Of a stretch of DNA of 64,000 bases, positions 35,701-43,266 are shown piece by piece. A model generated the notes under the pieces. The model was not told the origin of the DNA. It saw nothing but the letters and a program-made list of their open reading frames with translations, and did not search any database. The translations under genes were made by a program, and so were the position numbers. The number at the start of each line of letters is the position of its first letter. Position 1 is the first letter of the stretch. Source of the stretch: Nitrincola iocasae (GTDB lineage: Bacteria > Pseudomonadota > Gammaproteobacteria > Pseudomonadales > Balneatricaceae). Location: assembly GCF_008727795.1 (NCBI RefSeq), contig NZ_CP044222.1:3782001-3846000 (forward strand), read 5' to 3'.

Positions 35701-36051
35701 GCCTTACAAGAGATGAATCATATTTTACTTAGTTGGGTGAAAAGCGCTGCACCGCAAGAAGCGAGCTTTCTGGAAAAGCTGATCAATCTACTCAATCCTC
35801 AGACGCAGACTCAACGTGCAGTAAACTGGTCCTTACTCGCGGACTACTGGCTGGAACTGATAAGGCCTGTCTGGTACGAACACCTGAATACATTGGGCAG
35901 ACGTAAAGCGATTCTGCTTTCTGACCTAAGAAATGAATTGATAAAAAATCCGTTGCCCTTTGAACAGGTACATCAACGGTTTTGTGATATACCAACAACC
36001 AATCCCATAGATGAGCGCATTGCAGCGTGTATTATTGGTTGTAAATACTGA
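32779..36051 (+). CDS. PLD-domain SNF2-like helicase, candidate defence protein
   Basis: A 1090-residue cytoplasmic protein. Residues ~50-185 form a single phospholipase-D-like nuclease domain with HAKVFVTE (the HKD motif with Glu in place of the last Asp) and GSSNYSEAGL. From ~250 comes a superfamily-2/SNF2 helicase: Walker A ATGSGKT (~285-291), DEAH in SVDEAHNY (~372), motif III FTATPINKS (~400). The second RecA lobe has SDAMSEGYNLQ and arginine-finger motif QRIGRVDR (~738-780), close to HepA/RapA-type remodelers. A long C-terminal region is unassigned. Start is supported by AAGGAGAA. PLD plus SNF2 parts occur in phage-defence systems such as DISARM, but as separate subunits; no methylase or other partner is adjacent. 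Function is not established. Confidence 0.85.
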   Translation: MSRLFQLNYIDPFAPDQEKRRQPSEGHFPENTRLPHNYAGYTVDQVLQIDLRNDKDPLIITGYTSLLRVIKLIAGLTEEQSLRLLIGNEPFPLATAGMTLEPMSLPDEIHAYWTTQRLSLLQYPDVFAALHKLHMRQVDAACLQIPGRMMHAKVFVTENAVTLGSSNYSEAGLRRNIEANIRFKPEDEEARYKEIKDYAEALFSLAGDYRQELRQLLEALLRPSDWQDSLARACAELLEGHWAKQYLSYTGIHHKQTSLWPTQTQGIAQALWIIENLGSVLVADATGSGKTRMGAALQRAVHDKLWRTGNTRGGGIALITPPGVSENWQRELLLYGLSHRPISQAALSFVNRGDLTDLTAMTIQQAQILSVDEAHNYLNVTSKRSQALLRNLADHVLLFTATPINKSASDLLCLVNILGADNFDPQIIQGFNHWLRMDAKRMRQAREEHLQALKQAIARFTVRRTKREFNHLIDQQPDAYRNKRGEPCRYPQHNALSYQTGETEAAINLAIQIRQLAEQLTGVAFISKAIEEEAFRSPEGEPLSPQKVLNQRIHMAKRSAIYHVMSHLRSSRVSAWAHIAGSESVKEHFGFTAKEAGSHKGMILNLKQRDEPPKVSLPESTDTVDIPAWLLDATAFYQARDQEIETYRSILQLLEQMDDSRELAKLKLLNTLLSDEDQLGILAFDRHPLTLHWLHKLAAQHGLLQGIEQLVATGDSSKAERKHVNQRLDNRQHLNNKLLVFCSDAMSEGYNLQNASVVVHLDMPSVVRLVEQRIGRVDRMDSIYAAIRVYWPADHDAFALHADDLLIERFESNAMLLGSNFDLPENMTNTRVDYHEILQQAQREEVAWDGIEDAFTPIRALIGEDALLQPEYYRAIASTEETGTRISAVESDTSWGFFCISGTEFGAPRWILFTEDSVEPLVDLAAIASVLNTKLTRQSVSADLNNEAGYAQIKNYLARLKQIERSLLPRRKQVALQEMNHILLSWVKSAAPQEASFLEKLINLLNPQTQTQRAVNWSLLADYWLELIRPVWYEHLNTLGRRKAILLSDLRNELIKNPLPFEQVHQRFCDIPTTNPIDERIAACIIGCKY

Positions 36052-36056
36052 GCAGC

Positions 36057-36859
36057 CTATGTGGTAATGGAGGATGCATCGTCTGCTTTGGTATCAGATA
36101 AAAGGGAAAACTGTACATAGGTTTTCAGGTCAAACAATGATGCAGAGTCAATTTCACGAGCTAGTATCACTGTTTTGAAATGACGTAACTGCAAACCCTC
36201 AGATTCTTCGGTGATTGAGTTTTTTTCATAAAAATCAGAGTACTTATGCTGAACAACAAATTTCAATGTGTCTTTGTCTCTGTATCCACTGAGCATAGGG
36301 ATAATGACAATATTTTCCAAATCGCCATGTAGGAGCCTTGGCTGCTCAACTTTACCTACGTAGACCTTGCGAGATTTCAGGGTAATCAGGACTAAAAACT
36401 TCTCTTTCATAGACTCAAACAGCAATTGCTCCATTCCATCTGACTGAGCAAGCTTGGCATACTCAAGCATCTGGGCATCAATGTTGTTGGAAAGTTCTTC
36501 CGCCTTACTCATCGCCACCCCGTATGCAAGTGCCGCCCCTGTAAGCAAGGCAAACAGTGTCCCCCAAGCCAGCTTTCCCAGCAAGGGTGGAAAGCCAGCT
36601 CTCGACCCCACAAGGGTGTCCGGTAGTCCGAACCAAGCAGGTATGGAAAAAAATCAAAGATCCATGACAAGATATCCAGACTCACCATCAAAACAGCAGT
36701 AACTACGGCACCAAGTATAGCGAAGACGAAGCCCCAATAGGCTAGGTGTAAATACGAATTCCAGCCGGTTTCACGCTTTTGACGAAAGCGGGATGGTGGA
36801 TGATGGCGGGTATAAAGAAAACCGATAACCAGGATTACTACGATTATGCTGAAACTCAT
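36057..36859 (-). pseudogene. Conserved membrane protein gene broken by a frameshift
   Basis: Two overlapping minus-strand frames appear to be one gene. The first (ATG at 36859, RBS GGAAGG) encodes an N-terminal TM, RHHPPSRFRQKRETGW, a second TM (FAILGAVVTAVLMVSLDILSW) and YLLGSDYRTPLWG. It then runs into a Cys/Trp/His-rich tail that looks out of frame. The other frame (36057-36611) continues naturally as RAGFPPLLGKLAWG, a TM and a soluble domain with ITLKSRKVYVGKV and IIPMLSGYRDKDTLKF. The shift lies at about 36595-36610. There is no typical slippery heptamer, so it is probably a mutation or sequencing error rather than programmed frameshifting. The function of the family is unknown to me. 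Confidence 0.65.
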
Positions 36860-36894
36860 GACTCACCTTCCGTGGCTATCGAAGCAACTACCCT

Positions 36895-37155
36895 TTAACT
36901 CTGCCGTTTGCTGTCTTCCGGCAACTTGATTTTCTTCAAGTCAGCAAAGTGTTGCCTCATCTCTTCCTGTACAGAAGAGCTATTCAGGTTAAGCGTAATG
37001 TTGCCGTCATTGTCCAGAATGATTCTTCGGTCATCATGATCCTGGGCCACAGATTGGTGATCCTTTGCACTCACAAAGAAAAAATCGTTGGCTAAATTAA
37101 ATAGAACACTTGGTACAGACGCCAAGTGTTTAATTTCATCCGAGAGTTTTTTCAT
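36895..37155 (-). CDS. Small conserved hypothetical protein
   Basis: An 86-residue soluble protein, rich in charged residues, with DHDDRRIILDNDGNITLNL as its most distinctive part. The ATG has GAGG at 6 bp. It lies 35 bp upstream of the frameshifted membrane protein gene in the same direction, so the two are probably a transcriptional pair. No domain recognised. Confidence 0.65.
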   Translation of the reverse strand: MKKLSDEIKHLASVPSVLFNLANDFFFVSAKDHQSVAQDHDDRRIILDNDGNITLNLNSSSVQEEMRQHFADLKKIKLPEDSKRQS

Positions 37156-37308
37156 AACACACCTCTGCTAACTCCATTCCATTATTGAGTCTGAGGAAAT
37201 ACCCATAGCTTCGACAGATATGTACGTAAAAGTGATAATAACTAAAAACGTCATGTGGTAATAAATATCGCCCAAAACTCGGATCATTGCAAATAATCAA
37301 ATCTGAAC

Positions 37309-38232
37309 TCAATGCCCAAACACAGACCACCCCGTGTGTTGCACAAAGCGCTCCAGTGCTCGGGTACCTAAATAACTATTCCCCAGTACATCCAGCCCGG
37401 GTGACCACACAGCAATAGAACCCTTACCTGGCGCAATCGCGAGAATGCCACCACCCACACCACTTTTGCCGGGCAAGCCCACGCGATAGGCAAACTCGCC
37501 CGAACCATCATAGTGGCCACACATCATCATGAGTGAATTGATACGACGCGCACGCTGGGCGGACACCACCCGAATGCCCGTTGTCTCATTCACGCCATCC
37601 GACACCAAAAACAGCCCGGCTCTTGCCAATTGCTCACAACTCATAGCAATCGAGCATTGATGAAAATAGGTACCAAGCACCTTATCCACATCATGGCGCA
37701 AGCGCCCAAAGGCCTTCATAAAATGTGCCAGTGAGGCATTGCGGTCACGATGAGCCATCTCAGACGCCGCCACGGCATGATCAAAGCAAATGCTAGTGTC
37801 ATTGGCGATAAAGCGCACAAAATTCAGAATTTCGGCGAGTGTTTCTTTCGGTTCATGGCCCATCATAATCGCATCGACCACCGCAATGGCACCTGCATTA
37901 ATAAAGGGATTACGCGGCTTGCCCGATTCATGTTCGAGTTGAACAATCGAGTTAAACGGATCGCCAGACGGCTCACGTCCCACATGGGTCCAGATTCCAT
38001 CGCCCAGTTTTCCAAGGGCCATAGTGAGCGTAAACACCTTAGAAATACTCTGAATAGAAAATAAGGTATCCGCCTGTCCTGCCGAATACATTTGACCTTC
38101 TGGTGTGCACACCGCGATGCCGAATTGGTTCGGATCAACATGTGCTAATTGCGGAATATAATCAGCAACCTTGCCACGATTTTTTTCTGCTGACAGAGCC
38201 AACACGAGATCATCTAAACAGTCTTGTATCAT
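37309..38232 (-). CDS. glsA: Glutaminase A
   Basis: A 307-residue serine-dependent beta-lactamase-fold glutaminase that converts glutamine to glutamate and ammonia. Family parts: the nucleophile SIQSISKVFTL (Ser-x-x-Lys type), PFNSIVQLEHESGKPRNPFINAGAIA, ALAHFMKAFG-like helix, and the C-terminal LPGKSGVGGGILAIAPGKG and SPGLDVLGNS. Length is normal. The divergent gene on the other side is the RIO kinase, with a 305-bp gap between starts. Confidence 0.95.
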   Translation of the reverse strand: MIQDCLDDLVLALSAEKNRGKVADYIPQLAHVDPNQFGIAVCTPEGQMYSAGQADTLFSIQSISKVFTLTMALGKLGDGIWTHVGREPSGDPFNSIVQLEHESGKPRNPFINAGAIAVVDAIMMGHEPKETLAEILNFVRFIANDTSICFDHAVAASEMAHRDRNASLAHFMKAFGRLRHDVDKVLGTYFHQCSIAMSCEQLARAGLFLVSDGVNETTGIRVVSAQRARRINSLMMMCGHYDGSGEFAYRVGLPGKSGVGGGILAIAPGKGSIAVWSPGLDVLGNSYLGTRALERFVQHTGWSVFGH

Positions 38233-38537
38233 GAGGAGAACACTTTGTTTATGTATTGTTGTTATCTATAGGTCTGACTAGTTTAACGCGATTTCAGATT
38301 TGATAGCTGCAAAAGACATACACTTAAACAAATGGCGCCAATTACAGTGTCTGGATTCATTAGACCCGCTCAGTGGCAGGCAGAACCTCTTCTTGATCTG
38401 TATACTGGGAGCAGCTATATCGTGCCTATGCACTTCCCAGAGGTGCTAGTTCTGAGTTACTTTAGTTGTGCAAACTATCAGCGCCTGCTACACAGAAATC
38501 AGGCCTGCCAGCACATTACACCGGATCTATACTATTT
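38233..38537. other. Intergenic gap between glsA and RIO kinase
   Basis: This 305-bp divergent region has no convincing gene. TTGATC and TATATC with 17 bp between them at about 38390-38418 could be a weak sigma70 promoter for the RIO kinase. No regulator site is recognised. Confidence 0.4.
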
Positions 38538-39395
38538 ATGAGAGTACCGAAAAGATTACAGCCGTTAGTTGAAGATGGCATGATCGACGAAGTGATCAGT
38601 CAGCTAATGAGCGGTAAAGAGGCCGACGTCTATGTCGTACGCTGTGGTGACGACGTACGCTGTGCCAAAGTGTTTAAGGAAGCCAGTCAGCGCAGTTTCA
38701 AGCAAGCGGTGCAATACCAGGAAGGCCGCAAGGTTCGAAATACCCGTCGCGCACGCGCCATGTCCAAAAAAACCCAGTATGGGCAGAAAGAACAGGAAAA
38801 TGCCTGGTTAAATGCCGAAGTGGATGCGCTTTACCAACTGGCAGCAGCCGGTGTGCGGGTACCTCAACCCCATGGGTTTATTGATGGTGTTCTGTTGATG
38901 GAGCTGATCACGGATGTCGAAGGCTACGTGGCTCCACGCCTAGATGATGTCACTCTGAGCGCTGAAGAAGCGATCACCTGGCACCGACAGGTCATTGAAG
39001 AAGTGGTTCGCATGCTCTGCGCCGGGCTAGTACACGGCGATCTCTCTGAGTTTAACGTCCTGCTGGACGCACAAGGGCCAGTCATTATCGATTTGCCTCA
39101 AGCGGTAAATGCGGCAGGCAATAACAGTGCTGGCATGATGCTTGAGCGGGATGTGAATACCATGCGTGCCTACTTCGGACGTTTTGCACCCGAACTGCTG
39201 AAAACCGAGTTTGCCCGGGAAATGTGGTCACTCTATGAAGCCGGTGAACTTCAAGCCGACACCCAGCTCACCGGAACCTATGCCTATAGTGACACCAATG
39301 CTGACGTGGGCGAGCTGATGGCTGTGATTGATGCCGCCAGCGAAGAAGAAAGTGAGCGCCTGGAGCGCCTGCGCGCCGAGCATAGTGATGACTAG
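38538..39395 (+). CDS. RIO-type atypical serine kinase
   Basis: A 285-residue cytoplasmic RIO1-like kinase. It lacks the eukaryotic winged helix. Kinase parts: EADVYVVRCGDDVRCAKVFKE (nucleotide loop and ATP lysine), LYQLAAAGVRVPQPHGFIDGVLLMELI (hinge), catalytic loop VHGDLSEFNVLLD and metal Asp in VIIDLPQAVN. All catalytic residues are present, so it is probably active; the substrate is unknown. The ATG at 38538 begins MRVPKRLQPL, matching the family start; the upstream extension to 38466 lacks support. The stop overlaps the start of the next gene by 8 bp. Confidence 0.9.
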   Translation: MRVPKRLQPLVEDGMIDEVISQLMSGKEADVYVVRCGDDVRCAKVFKEASQRSFKQAVQYQEGRKVRNTRRARAMSKKTQYGQKEQENAWLNAEVDALYQLAAAGVRVPQPHGFIDGVLLMELITDVEGYVAPRLDDVTLSAEEAITWHRQVIEEVVRMLCAGLVHGDLSEFNVLLDAQGPVIIDLPQAVNAAGNNSAGMMLERDVNTMRAYFGRFAPELLKTEFAREMWSLYEAGELQADTQLTGTYAYSDTNADVGELMAVIDAASEEESERLERLRAEHSDD

Positions 39396-39684
39396 TTCAA
39401 CCTCTAAGCCGATCATTGTCATCCAGTACTGCACGCAGTGTCAGTGGCTGTTACGCTCTGCCTGGCTGGCCCAGGAGCTGCTATCGACGTTCAGCGATGA
39501 CCTCGGCGGTGTCACCCTTCAACCCGCGACAGGTGGCACCTTTATTATCACCTGTGACGGCGAACAGATCTGGGAGCGTAAAACCGATGGCGGGTTTCCC
39601 GAAGCCAAGGTACTCAAACAACGCGTCAGAGATAAAGTCTGGCCAGATCGGGATTTAGGGCATAGTGATCGGCCTGTTGCTTGA
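39388..39684 (+). CDS. SelT/SelW/Rdx-family thioredoxin-like protein
   Basis: A 98-residue protein with the Rdx redox motif CTQC in IVIQYCTQCQWLLRSAW and the family C-terminal part IWERKTDGGFPEAKVLKQRVRD. The position occupied by selenocysteine in SelW is here a normal Cys codon. It should form a reversible disulfide or glutathione adduct. The ATG overlaps the RIO kinase stop (ATGACTAG), so translation is coupled. Partner and substrate unknown. Confidence 0.88.
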   Translation: MTSSTSKPIIVIQYCTQCQWLLRSAWLAQELLSTFSDDLGGVTLQPATGGTFIITCDGEQIWERKTDGGFPEAKVLKQRVRDKVWPDRDLGHSDRPVA

Positions 39685-39942
39685 GGGTTGTCAATGGCAA
39701 CTCAAGTACTCAAGCCACTGAGCAAGTCGGGCTAAATTTCAGCAGATAGCCGACGCCACCTTCATTTACTCAGATTTTTTTGGGTGGATTACAGCAACAA
39801 AACAACTTGATCGTTTAAAATTGTTGCAATTGACATCACCGAGTGGTAATAGAAATGTAGCTCTGAACAATTTTTTTGGATGTTAGCATAAATCTAAAAA
39901 AAAAATCTGCTTTGTAACAATTTTCTGGCCGAAGGGGTGTCG

Positions 39943-41430
39943 ATGAGGGCTGAATATGCTGGCTATGCCTATCTGGCCAGTCTGAATACGATAAAAAGCC
40001 TGGAACTTGATATAACCTGCCAGGTTGTGTCAGTGCAACGAAAAGAGGTGATCGACAAGGTCATCGCGATACCTGCTGGATTGAAGCCAGCTGAAAGGGT
40101 GCTATCACATATTCTGTTTGCACTGAAACACGAAGGTGTAAACATGCAGATCCTGGCCCAGGCCCTGCCGTTGGTAGAAGAGTTGGATCTCCGAAAAGAG
40201 TTCGATTCGTCCCCCACGGGTAAATACATCCGTAGCGCCTGCTTTTTATGGGAACACTTTACAGGACAAACTGTTAAACGAACTCAGCCGCTAACCCAAG
40301 GCAATTACATCCCGCTGTTCGATCCAGGCAGATACATCACTACTCAAGGCTACAAGGACAAGCGTTGGCGCATAATTTTCAATGGCCTAGGCTCTCTCGA
40401 TTATTGTATTACTGTCCGTCGTACTGAGCGTCTGGAACAAGCACTGAGCCGTGATGTGCTACAAAAAGTACGAGCGTTCACAGACTCGCTAGACCCCAAC
40501 TTACTGAACCGTGCCCTGTCATGGATCTATCTGAGCGAAACCCGAGACTCCTTTGCGATCGAGAACGAGGTGCCCGACTCCAGCAAAATGAATCGTTTCA
40601 TCAACCTGCTTCGCCGAGCCCACGAGACCCGCATTATTGATGAGGGCTACCTTGTTTATCTGCAAAATGAAACCATCAACAACCAGTTCGATTGGGCCGC
40701 ATCATTCCGCACAGAGCAGAACTATCTCAGTAATGGTGTGGGGGCTATTGGTGTAACCTATGTCCCACCGGAACCCGATCTATGCAGAAAGTTGATGAAG
40801 GAATGGCTAGCACTGGTTAACGATATGCCGAACGACGTTAACCCCCTGGTTCTTGGCGCTATTCTTTCCTTTGGTTTCGTCTTCATACACCCCTTCATGG
40901 ATGGTAATGGAAGACTCTCACGCTTCATGTTTCACCATGTTTTATGCCAGCAAGGCCGTCTTTCCAACGGACTCATTCTCCCTGTTTCAGCGGTCCTGCA
41001 CGACAAAGAGCGCGATTACCTGGACGCCCTGAGCACATATTCTGCGAAAACGCGCATGTTCTGGGACGTCACTTACATCGACATCGACAATATCACTCTT
41101 TCATTTCAAGGACACGACGCTATTTACCGCTTCTGGGATGGAACCCTCTGCGCAGAATTGATGGCGGAAGCCAGCGAAGAAGCCATGGAGCAGTACATAA
41201 AACGCGAAGTAGCACATCTGAGCCGGTATGACGCATTAAAACGGCGGATAGATCGTGCATTCGACGTCTCCGACAGCACACTATCTAAACTCGTACTATT
41301 CTGCCTGGAACAGAACGGAAGGATCTCAAACAAACGTCGTGATCAGTACCACTATAGCGTACCAGAAGATATATTTGATGCATTGGAAGAGGCCTACTCT
41401 GAGCTATTTGATGAGTCTAAAGCTGATTGA
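39943..41430 (+). CDS. Fic-domain protein (AMPylase-like) with inhibitory motif
   Basis: A 495-residue protein with the Fic active site HPFMDGNGRLSRF (~residue 316). Upstream, SFAIENE (~203-209) matches the inhibitory motif (S/T)xxxE(G/N), so it is a class II Fic protein with an N-terminal inhibitory helix. The N-terminal ~190 residues and the C-terminal helical/winged-helix part (SKLVLFCLEQNGRISNKRRD) are accessory. It probably transfers AMP from ATP to a hydroxyl of a target protein, or of itself. The ATG at 39943 has AGGGG at 5 bp and is preferred over the GTG at 39937. The preceding ~150 bp is notably AT-rich with an A9 run, unlike neighbouring genes, consistent with acquisition. Confidence 0.88.
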   Translation: MRAEYAGYAYLASLNTIKSLELDITCQVVSVQRKEVIDKVIAIPAGLKPAERVLSHILFALKHEGVNMQILAQALPLVEELDLRKEFDSSPTGKYIRSACFLWEHFTGQTVKRTQPLTQGNYIPLFDPGRYITTQGYKDKRWRIIFNGLGSLDYCITVRRTERLEQALSRDVLQKVRAFTDSLDPNLLNRALSWIYLSETRDSFAIENEVPDSSKMNRFINLLRRAHETRIIDEGYLVYLQNETINNQFDWAASFRTEQNYLSNGVGAIGVTYVPPEPDLCRKLMKEWLALVNDMPNDVNPLVLGAILSFGFVFIHPFMDGNGRLSRFMFHHVLCQQGRLSNGLILPVSAVLHDKERDYLDALSTYSAKTRMFWDVTYIDIDNITLSFQGHDAIYRFWDGTLCAELMAEASEEAMEQYIKREVAHLSRYDALKRRIDRAFDVSDSTLSKLVLFCLEQNGRISNKRRDQYHYSVPEDIFDALEEAYSELFDESKAD

Positions 41431-41623
41431 TTCAGATGTTTTTTGATCTGCAAAACTTGAGTCAATTCAGGTCTTCGCCGTCGAGTAAATCAACTGGACA
41501 ACTAGGCTAACAGAGCGGGTGGGGGGGGTTGCCGCAAAAGTTCTCCACCTGGACAATGCTGCCATATGAATAACAGCACTGGTGTCGTTCATTGCCACTA
41601 ACTGACAACTGATCACGCCCTGC

Positions 41624-41655
41624 ACTAAGCTTCAGACACAAGCCTGAAGCTTAGT
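41624..41655. other. Perfect 12-bp hairpin after the Fic gene
   Basis: ACTAAGCTTCAG and CTGAAGCTTAGT form a perfect 12-bp stem with an 8-nt loop. No T-run of useful length follows (TTCT only), so termination is uncertain. The rest of the 425-bp gap 41431-41855 holds a G8 run at 41521-41528 and the tRNA relic, and no gene. Confidence 0.5.
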
Positions 41656-41758
41656 TCTATAACCAGCTGAAACACTTCTCCGGCTTCTATCCACCACCCT
41701 CCACTGTGACCAGATTGAGACCAACTCCGGTTTTGCGTCATTTGGCTACCCTGCACAT

Positions 41759-41796
41759 GCGCCCGTGGCTCAGCTGGATAGCGTAGCAGCTTCCGA
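41759..41796 (+). pseudogene. 5'-half relic of a tRNA-Arg gene
   Basis: A 38-nt stretch matches the 5' half (acceptor strand, D-arm, 5' anticodon stem and TTCCGA of the loop) of the intact tRNA-Arg(CCG) at 42972-43048, with three substitutions. It is on the opposite strand, about 1.2 kb away, and the sequence after the anticodon is unrelated. It cannot fold into a tRNA. It is probably debris of a recombination or integration event. Confidence 0.75.
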
Positions 41797-41855
41797 AATT
41801 AATCAGTAAAAAGAAGAGATAGTTGAAAGTGTGCGACGACCTTGGATGTGACGCT

Positions 41856-42854
41856 TCAATCAGCCTTTAATAATATAAAGTGCTCTACCAAACGAATCAT
41901 CAACTCTTTTTGATCCGGTAAACTTTCAGCCACCAATAAAGCTAAAGCAACCAAAGTGTTATCATTAATTAACTGCTCTACTGGCTTTGCTAATAAGTGT
42001 TGATTCATGCGCAAATACCACAGAAACAGAAACGAGCCACTACGCTTATTGCCGTCTGCTAACGGGTGGTTTTTGATAACAAAATATAAAAGATGAGCAG
42101 CACGGCTAGCGATGTTGGGATAGAACAATTCACCACCAAAACCCTGCTCAATAGTGGCAAGTGCGGAGGCTAACCCCTCACCGCGCAACTGGCCAAATAT
42201 TTCAGCCGCCTCACCTTTTTGAATCAAGGTACGTTTTAATTCCTGTATGGCTGCGAGTGCCAAATTCAAATCTAAAGCTTTCATGCCTGATTGACTGACG
42301 CTTATTTCAGACAATTGCTGCTCATCATAGCCCTGCAACAAACTCCAAGAACGTGCATAATCACTGATCACTTTCGTTACGGCTTCACCTTCAACAGAAA
42401 CTAACCCTTGATTGGTTAGAGTCCGACTGAGTAGATCAATCGCCTGCTCGAACTCAACACCTCGCTCTTTCAATCGATACTGATTCACACTATAACCTTG
42501 AACCAAATACTCCTTGAGTACTCGGTTAGCCCACTGGCGAAACTGAGTCGCTCGCTTGGAGCTTACCCTGTAGCCTACTGATATAATGGCATCCAAATTA
42601 AAGTGCTTGATACGCCGACGCACTTGACGACGTCCCTCCTGCCGAACTACTAAGAATTCCTTAGTAGTTGCTAGTTCGGGTAACTCTGCGTCTTTATAAA
42701 TGTTTTGAAGGTGCATGAGAATGTTTTCAGGAGTAGTACCAAATAACTCGCCCATCTGAGCCTGACTTAACCAAAGAGTCTCATGATCTAGGGTAACTCG
42801 TATCTCTGCTCTGCCGTCATCACTAGTAAAAATTTGGATTTGTTGAGTATTCAT
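41856..42854 (-). CDS. RhuM-family protein with C-terminal Fic/Doc domain
   Basis: A 332-residue protein. The N-terminal half is the RhuM (virulence-associated) domain: VTLDHETLWLSQAQMGELFG with a KilA/Bro-like helix-turn-helix character, then IKHFNLDAIISVGYRVSSKRA and FRQWANRVLKEYL. The C-terminal part is Fic/Doc-like with HPLADGNKRSGSF (~residue 263), the Doc-type HPxxDGNKR version. The ATG at 42854 has AAGGAGAT at 4-5 bp, so the upstream extension to 42917 is not used. Such genes sit in mobile or toxin-type accessory loci. No antitoxin is visible next to it. Nucleotidyl or phosphotransfer activity is inferred only. Confidence 0.88.
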   Translation of the reverse strand: MNTQQIQIFTSDDGRAEIRVTLDHETLWLSQAQMGELFGTTPENILMHLQNIYKDAELPELATTKEFLVVRQEGRRQVRRRIKHFNLDAIISVGYRVSSKRATQFRQWANRVLKEYLVQGYSVNQYRLKERGVEFEQAIDLLSRTLTNQGLVSVEGEAVTKVISDYARSWSLLQGYDEQQLSEISVSQSGMKALDLNLALAAIQELKRTLIQKGEAAEIFGQLRGEGLASALATIEQGFGGELFYPNIASRAAHLLYFVIKNHPLADGNKRSGSFLFLWYLRMNQHLLAKPVEQLINDNTLVALALLVAESLPDQKELMIRLVEHFILLKAD

Positions 42855-42971
42855 ATTGATCTCCTTCCTTGGCATTTTAGTTATAGTGAAACTACCAACA
42901 AAAGCAGAGATTAGCAAAAACTAAAGTAGTGATGTTTGAGTGTTCTTTGGTTTACCGGAAGAAAAAGCTTA

Positions 42972-43048
42972 TGGCGCGCCCGGAGGGATTCGAACCCCCG
43001 ACCAACAGGATCGGAACCTGCTACTCTATCCAGCTGAGCTACGGGCGC
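42972..43048 (-). tRNA. tRNA-Arg (anticodon CCG)
   Basis: A 77-nt cloverleaf on the minus strand: acceptor GCGCCCG/CGGGCGC, D-arm AGCTCAGCTGGATAGAGT, anticodon loop TTCCGAT giving CCG (reads CGG), T-arm GGGGGTTCGAATCCC, and encoded 3' CCA. All stems pair with one G-U in the anticodon stem. It borders the accessory block and could act as an integration target. Confidence 0.96.
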
Positions 43049-43266
43049 ATGTTGCAGGGCGCTAATAATACGCACTCAAATCGCTCTTGCCAAGGCATTC
43101 TCCTTAAGAACTAGTTCAAGTGCATTTCCGTATGTAACTTTTGAAGGTATAATCCCCGCCTAATGATAGCGGTATTGTCTGCACTCTGCCCTGCTATGAC
43201 TTGTGGTTGGGGTGACTTCGACGGACATAGATGCCACCCGTTTCTAAAAATGATGAGGTCTTTAAC

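Noticed and set aside
36509..36611. Programmed ribosomal frameshift between the two membrane-protein frames
   Set aside because: No slippery heptamer or clear downstream stem at the overlap, so mutation or sequencing error is the simpler reading.
39388..39684. Selenoprotein reading of the SelT/SelW-like gene
   Set aside because: The redox motif is CTQC with ordinary Cys codons and no internal UGA.
41759..41796. Phage attachment site (attL/attR) formed by the tRNA relic
   Set aside because: It is the 5' half and inverted; attachment repeats are direct 3'-end copies, and no integrase is present.
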